Positions 61,268-64,000 of a stretch of 64,000 nucleotides of DNA are shown piece by piece. Both the position numbers and the translations under genes were made by a program. How positions within the stretch are numbered: the stretch's first letter is position 1; every line of letters starts with the position of its first letter. The notes below the pieces were generated by a model that was given only the letters and a program-made list of their open reading frames with translations, did not search any database and was not told the DNA's origin. The stretch is from an uncultured Oscillospiraceae bacterium. Its GTDB lineage: Bacteria; Bacillota; Clostridia; Oscillospirales; JAAYXM01. The stretch spans positions 33,309 to 97,308 of the forward strand of contig CAKSEF010000001.1 in assembly GCA_934446465.1 (NCBI GenBank), in the 5' to 3' direction.

Positions 61268-62383
61268 TCAGTCAACTCTTATTCCCGTATCCTGAACGAG
61301 TACCTTTCCCGGATATCCGAGTTCTTCCGCCGCGGCAATTATTTCCTCTGCCCTATCCTTCGGAGCGTAAACGAAGCAGCAGCCGCCGCCGCCGGAACCG
61401 TTAATCTTTCCGCCGTAAGCACCGTGAGCAAGTGCGCAGTCGAGGATTTTCTCGATTGTCGGGGTTGATATTCCGAGTCCGTCGCGCAGGTTCTTATGAT
61501 GCGCGTATATCAACTCACCGAGCTTTTCGTCTATATCCGTTCCGTTTTTGAGAAGTTCTATTCCTTCTTTGAGGATTTTATAGTTTGATATATTGGTTTC
61601 AACTTTTCTTCTGTGGAAGTCGTCAAGCTTATTAAGAAGCCCGAGGTCGGCACCGCCGTACGCGAGATGGTCTATTCCGCGGACACCGTACTCTTTAAGT
61701 GTCTCAAGTCCTTCGAGCGTCGGAATCTTGGACGCTGCCAAAACCCTGAGCGTATCTTTTCTTTCAAGCGAGTCAAACAGAATGAAAACTCCGTTGAGTT
61801 TTCTGTCTATCCGCTCGGCTTCCGTTCCGTTTTCAAACTTAAGGTGGACAAGCCCGCCGAGAGCCGACGCGTACTGGTCCATCATTCCGCCCGGATGTCC
61901 AAATTCCGCGACCTCGGCGTCAAATGCAAGCTGTGCGACCTTATAGGGGTTTTTTGCGTCGGGATGACCGATACCCTCGAGCAGTGCTTTGATTATGGCT
62001 ACTACCATGGTGCTTGACGAACACATGCCCTTGCCTATCGGTATTTCGGAATCCATCTTAATATCGAATCCGTGAAGTTTATATCCATTCCTGAGCAGAA
62101 CATTTATTGTACTGCGCATGAAGTCCTCATCGCTGTCGTAAATAATCTCCTTTGAAATATCTGTTATGTACTCCTGATAAAGCCCCTCTGTATTCTCACA
62201 GTTGAGACTGTCGAGCTTTTCATCGCGTATTTTAATCTTTATAAGGCTGTCCTCACGCGGAGAAATCTCCGCAGAGAAGCGCAGATTAATCGCAACTGCG
62301 ACAACTTCGAGCCCCAAATAATCCTGATGTTCTCCGAAAAGGCATAATCTGCTGGGATTTGAAACTTTAATTTTTTCGCTCAT
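61268..62383 (-). CDS. GHMP-family sugar kinase, galactokinase-like
   Basis: A 371-residue GHMP kinase. The substrate-binding start SRLCLFGEHQDYLGLE (about 11-26) parallels the galactokinase signature GRVNLIGEHxDY; the ATP loop is PIGKGMCSSSTMVVA (about 113-127); GGKINGSGGGGCCFVY (about 330-345) is motif 3. Length and the EHxDY motif point to a sugar-1-kinase (galactose, arabinose, fucose, glucuronate or N-acetylhexosamine type), not an isoprenoid kinase. Coupled with a phosphohexomutase and divergent from an AraC regulator, which suits inducible sugar salvage; the sugar is unknown. Confidence 0.85.
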   Translation of the reverse strand: MSEKIKVSNPSRLCLFGEHQDYLGLEVVAVAINLRFSAEISPREDSLIKIKIRDEKLDSLNCENTEGLYQEYITDISKEIIYDSDEDFMRSTINVLLRNGYKLHGFDIKMDSEIPIGKGMCSSSTMVVAIIKALLEGIGHPDAKNPYKVAQLAFDAEVAEFGHPGGMMDQYASALGGLVHLKFENGTEAERIDRKLNGVFILFDSLERKDTLRVLAASKIPTLEGLETLKEYGVRGIDHLAYGGADLGLLNKLDDFHRRKVETNISNYKILKEGIELLKNGTDIDEKLGELIYAHHKNLRDGLGISTPTIEKILDCALAHGAYGGKINGSGGGGCCFVYAPKDRAEEIIAAAEELGYPGKVLVQDTGIRVD

Positions 62384-62511
62384 TTCCGAAATCTCCTCTT
62401 GAAAAATATGCTTTTATTGTTTATTATTATAAATATCAACATGCAATTTGTCTTTATATTATGTGATGTTTCCTTTGCACTTTCAGACAATTTGATTGGA
62501 GGGTGATTTAT

Positions 62512-63405
62512 TTGTCGGATTTTATACCAACGCCGATTCAGCGGACAATCGATATTTCCCACATTGTTACAATACACGATTTCATCTACACACCCGACTT
62601 TCTTTTCACGGGAGAATCGCATGATTTTTGGGAGCTCGTTTACGTAAAAAGCGGTTCAATCGGAGTTATGGCGGGAAGCACGGGTTATACTATGAACAGC
62701 GGTGAGGTGATTTTTCATCTGCCCGGAGAGTACCATAACGTCTGGGCAAACGGCAGTGCCGCCGAGGTTATTATTCTTACGTTTATATCAAACAGCCCGG
62801 CAATGCGTTTCTTTGAGCGCAGAATGTTTATGCTCGGAAAGGACGAAATTGCCCTCATCGAGAAGCTTCTTGACTATTCGAGAACACTGCTTGAGGGTCC
62901 GCTTGATTTTCTTTATCAGAAGGAGCTTTCATTCCGTCCCAATGTAAAGTCTTCGGAAAAACAGCTCATAAAGAATTACATCGAAGATCTTTTGCTTATG
63001 ATTATGGAGAGCGACGGCGTAATTGACCGAAAAGAAAGGATAAGCGAATCTGCGGGAAACCGAAACGGTCTGCTTATAACAAATTCAATTATCCGCGAGC
63101 TTACCGAAAACGTCTGCGGAAACATAACTCTCGACGATGTTTGCAGCGATGTTGCATTCAGCAAGAGTCATTTAAAGACGCTCTTTAAGAAAAACACAGG
63201 TTATTCCATTATGGACTATTACACGCACTTAAAGATTGAGCGCGCGAAAATTCTTATAGACGAGAGCAATATGCTGTTCTCGGATATTGCGGAGCTTCTG
63301 GGTTTTTCTTCCATACATTATTTTTCGCGTGTGTTCAGAAAAAAGGTCGGAATGTCTCCGACCGAGTACAAAATGCGCAACGGAGAGGCTGATGAAAAAG
63401 TATGA
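62512..63405 (+). CDS. AraC-family transcriptional regulator
   Basis: A regulator of about 297 residues. TTG 62512 is preferred because GGAGGG is 8 nt upstream; GTG 62503 overlaps that site. The N-terminal half is a cupin-type sensor (about 25-110: DFWELVYVKSGS, GEVIFHLPGEYHNVWA), and the C-terminal 100 residues carry two HTH motifs (TLDDVCSDVAFSKSHLKTLF and FSDIAELLGFSSIHYFSRVF, then SPTEYKM). Divergent from the GHMP kinase-phosphohexomutase pair, 129 bp between starts, so it probably controls that operon in response to a sugar. It overlaps the following gene by 4 bp. Confidence 0.92.
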   Translation: MSDFIPTPIQRTIDISHIVTIHDFIYTPDFLFTGESHDFWELVYVKSGSIGVMAGSTGYTMNSGEVIFHLPGEYHNVWANGSAAEVIILTFISNSPAMRFFERRMFMLGKDEIALIEKLLDYSRTLLEGPLDFLYQKELSFRPNVKSSEKQLIKNYIEDLLLMIMESDGVIDRKERISESAGNRNGLLITNSIIRELTENVCGNITLDDVCSDVAFSKSHLKTLFKKNTGYSIMDYYTHLKIERAKILIDESNMLFSDIAELLGFSSIHYFSRVFRKKVGMSPTEYKMRNGEADEKV

Positions 63406-63890
63406 TTTACGGGTTCGACAAAAAAACGCCGAAAACAGGTGGTAATGTCTTTGTTGCCGAAACTGCCTCCGTAATCGGAGATGTTTCTTTAGGCGACAGG
63501 GCGAGCGTATGGTTCGGCGCGTCAGTCCGCGGTGATGAATCCGCGATTGAAATCGGAAACGGCACAAATATTCAAGACAATGCCACCGTTCACGGCGCGG
63601 TGAAAATAGGAAACTGCGTTACGGTAGGTCATAACGCAATAGTTCACGGCTGTAACATCGGCGATAATTGTCTTATCGGCATGGGTGCGGTTATACTTGA
63701 CGGCGCGGTAATCGGCGAGGATTCCATAGTTGGGGCCGGTGCTCTTGTTACAATGAACAAGAAGTTTCCTCCGCGCTCCATGATTATAGGCTCTCCCGCT
63801 TCTGTTCGACGTGAGCTTACGGACGATGAGGTTGAGGGCATAAGAAAAAATGCCGATGAGTATATTTTACTCACAAAGAAGTATTTATAA
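63402..63890 (+). CDS. Gamma-carbonic anhydrase-like hexapeptide-repeat protein
   Basis: A 162-residue left-handed beta-helix protein of the YrdA/PaaY/CaiE type. Hexapeptide repeats fill about 13-130; the putative metal histidines are in ATVHGAVKIG, VGHNAIVHGCNIG (about 64-88). SVRGDESAIEIGNGTNIQDN is a family block. Known relatives are zinc or iron trimeric carbonic anhydrases or CoA-thioester-linked proteins; function here is uncertain. Its ATG overlaps the stop of the AraC gene, so they are cotranscribed. Confidence 0.92.
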   Translation: MIYGFDKKTPKTGGNVFVAETASVIGDVSLGDRASVWFGASVRGDESAIEIGNGTNIQDNATVHGAVKIGNCVTVGHNAIVHGCNIGDNCLIGMGAVILDGAVIGEDSIVGAGALVTMNKKFPPRSMIIGSPASVRRELTDDEVEGIRKNADEYILLTKKYL

Positions 63891-63973
63891 AAACGGGGAC
63901 ACAAGAAAGCCGCCGTCCGACAGGGAAGCATTGGTTTTGAAACCGTATTTTAAGTAAATACTTCATAAATGTA

Positions 63974-64000
63974 CCGCCGTATACGTCAGTATTACGGCGG
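63974..64000 (+). terminator. Hairpin at the right edge, likely terminator of the AraC operon
   Basis: CCGCCGTA (63974-63981) pairs with TACGGCGG (63993-64000) around an 11-nt loop. Whether a T run follows lies beyond the window. The stretch 63891-63973 otherwise holds nothing recognisable. Confidence 0.5.

Overview
The window reads as one contiguous piece of chromosome from an endospore-forming, low-to-mid GC Firmicute of the class Clostridia, probably an uncultured relative of Oscillospirales or Christensenellales; species cannot be told. The evidence is the set of sporulation genes (spoIIGA, sigE, sigG, spoIIE, spoIIP, yabP, yabQ, a spoVB-like flippase), the typical Firmicute orders (divIVA-ileS-lspA-rluD; hfq-miaA-mutL-mutS-miaB; the yabM-to-yabR cluster), frequent TTG/GTG starts and strong AGGAGG-type ribosome binding sites. 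No insertion sequence, prophage, CRISPR array, integrase or recent-transfer signature was seen.

Layout. 1-6.1 kb: left-edge hslO start, a YerC-type TrpR-like regulator, then a MacA/MacB-like efflux operon that ends in an S-layer-homology (SLH) protein. 6.1-11.1 kb: an iron-sulfur protein, a Gfo/Idh oxidoreductase, an aconitase-superfamily hydratase whose ribosome binding site lies inside a hairpin, and a small membrane-anchored protein. 11.1-13.6 kb: spoIIGA-sigE-sigG, with a 22-bp-spaced promoter ahead of spoIIGA and a sigma-F/G-like promoter ahead of sigG. 13.6-14.4 kb: thiT under a TPP riboswitch. 14.4-32.1 kb: sixteen minus-strand genes with no gap above 50 bp (fhs, coaW, miaB, mutS, mutL, miaA, hfq, an HlyD-like protein, yggS, sepF, yggT, divIVA, ileS, lspA, rluD, DUF1294). 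32.2-36.7 kb: GTP-dependent pckG divergent from spoIIE. 37-41.5 kb: a D-2-hydroxyacid dehydrogenase, an Ldh2-type dehydrogenase, a KDG-type sugar kinase and an unusual PRPP synthetase. 41.7-43.3 kb: tRNA-Thr(CGU), tRNA-Gly(CCC), a terminator, then mnmE. 43.3-58.8 kb: a long minus-strand block with spoIIP, the yabR-divIC-yabQ-yabP-rqcP-hup-mazG-spoVB cluster, mtaD, a zinc-ribbon protein, a uridine-kinase-like protein, hemZ, a metallo-beta-lactamase-fold hydrolase, dtd, rel and recJ. 58.9-64 kb: a YihY/BrkB membrane protein, a phosphohexomutase with a GHMP sugar kinase, a divergent AraC regulator and a gamma-carbonic-anhydrase-like protein.

How it works together. Much of the window is housekeeping (mismatch repair, tRNA modification, division-site assembly, stringent response, one-carbon metabolism, gluconeogenesis) interleaved with mother-cell/forespore sporulation control. 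The accessory parts most worth following up are the MacAB-SLH operon with an internally duplicated adaptor, the Shine-Dalgarno-masking hairpin ahead of the aconitase-like gene, the tRNA-terminator-mnmE arrangement and the kinase/mutase/AraC sugar module. No wholly unknown multi-gene system stands out.

All assignments come from reading protein motifs and DNA patterns by eye; no database search was run. Starts differing from the longest open frame were chosen by ribosome-binding-site spacing and family N-termini.
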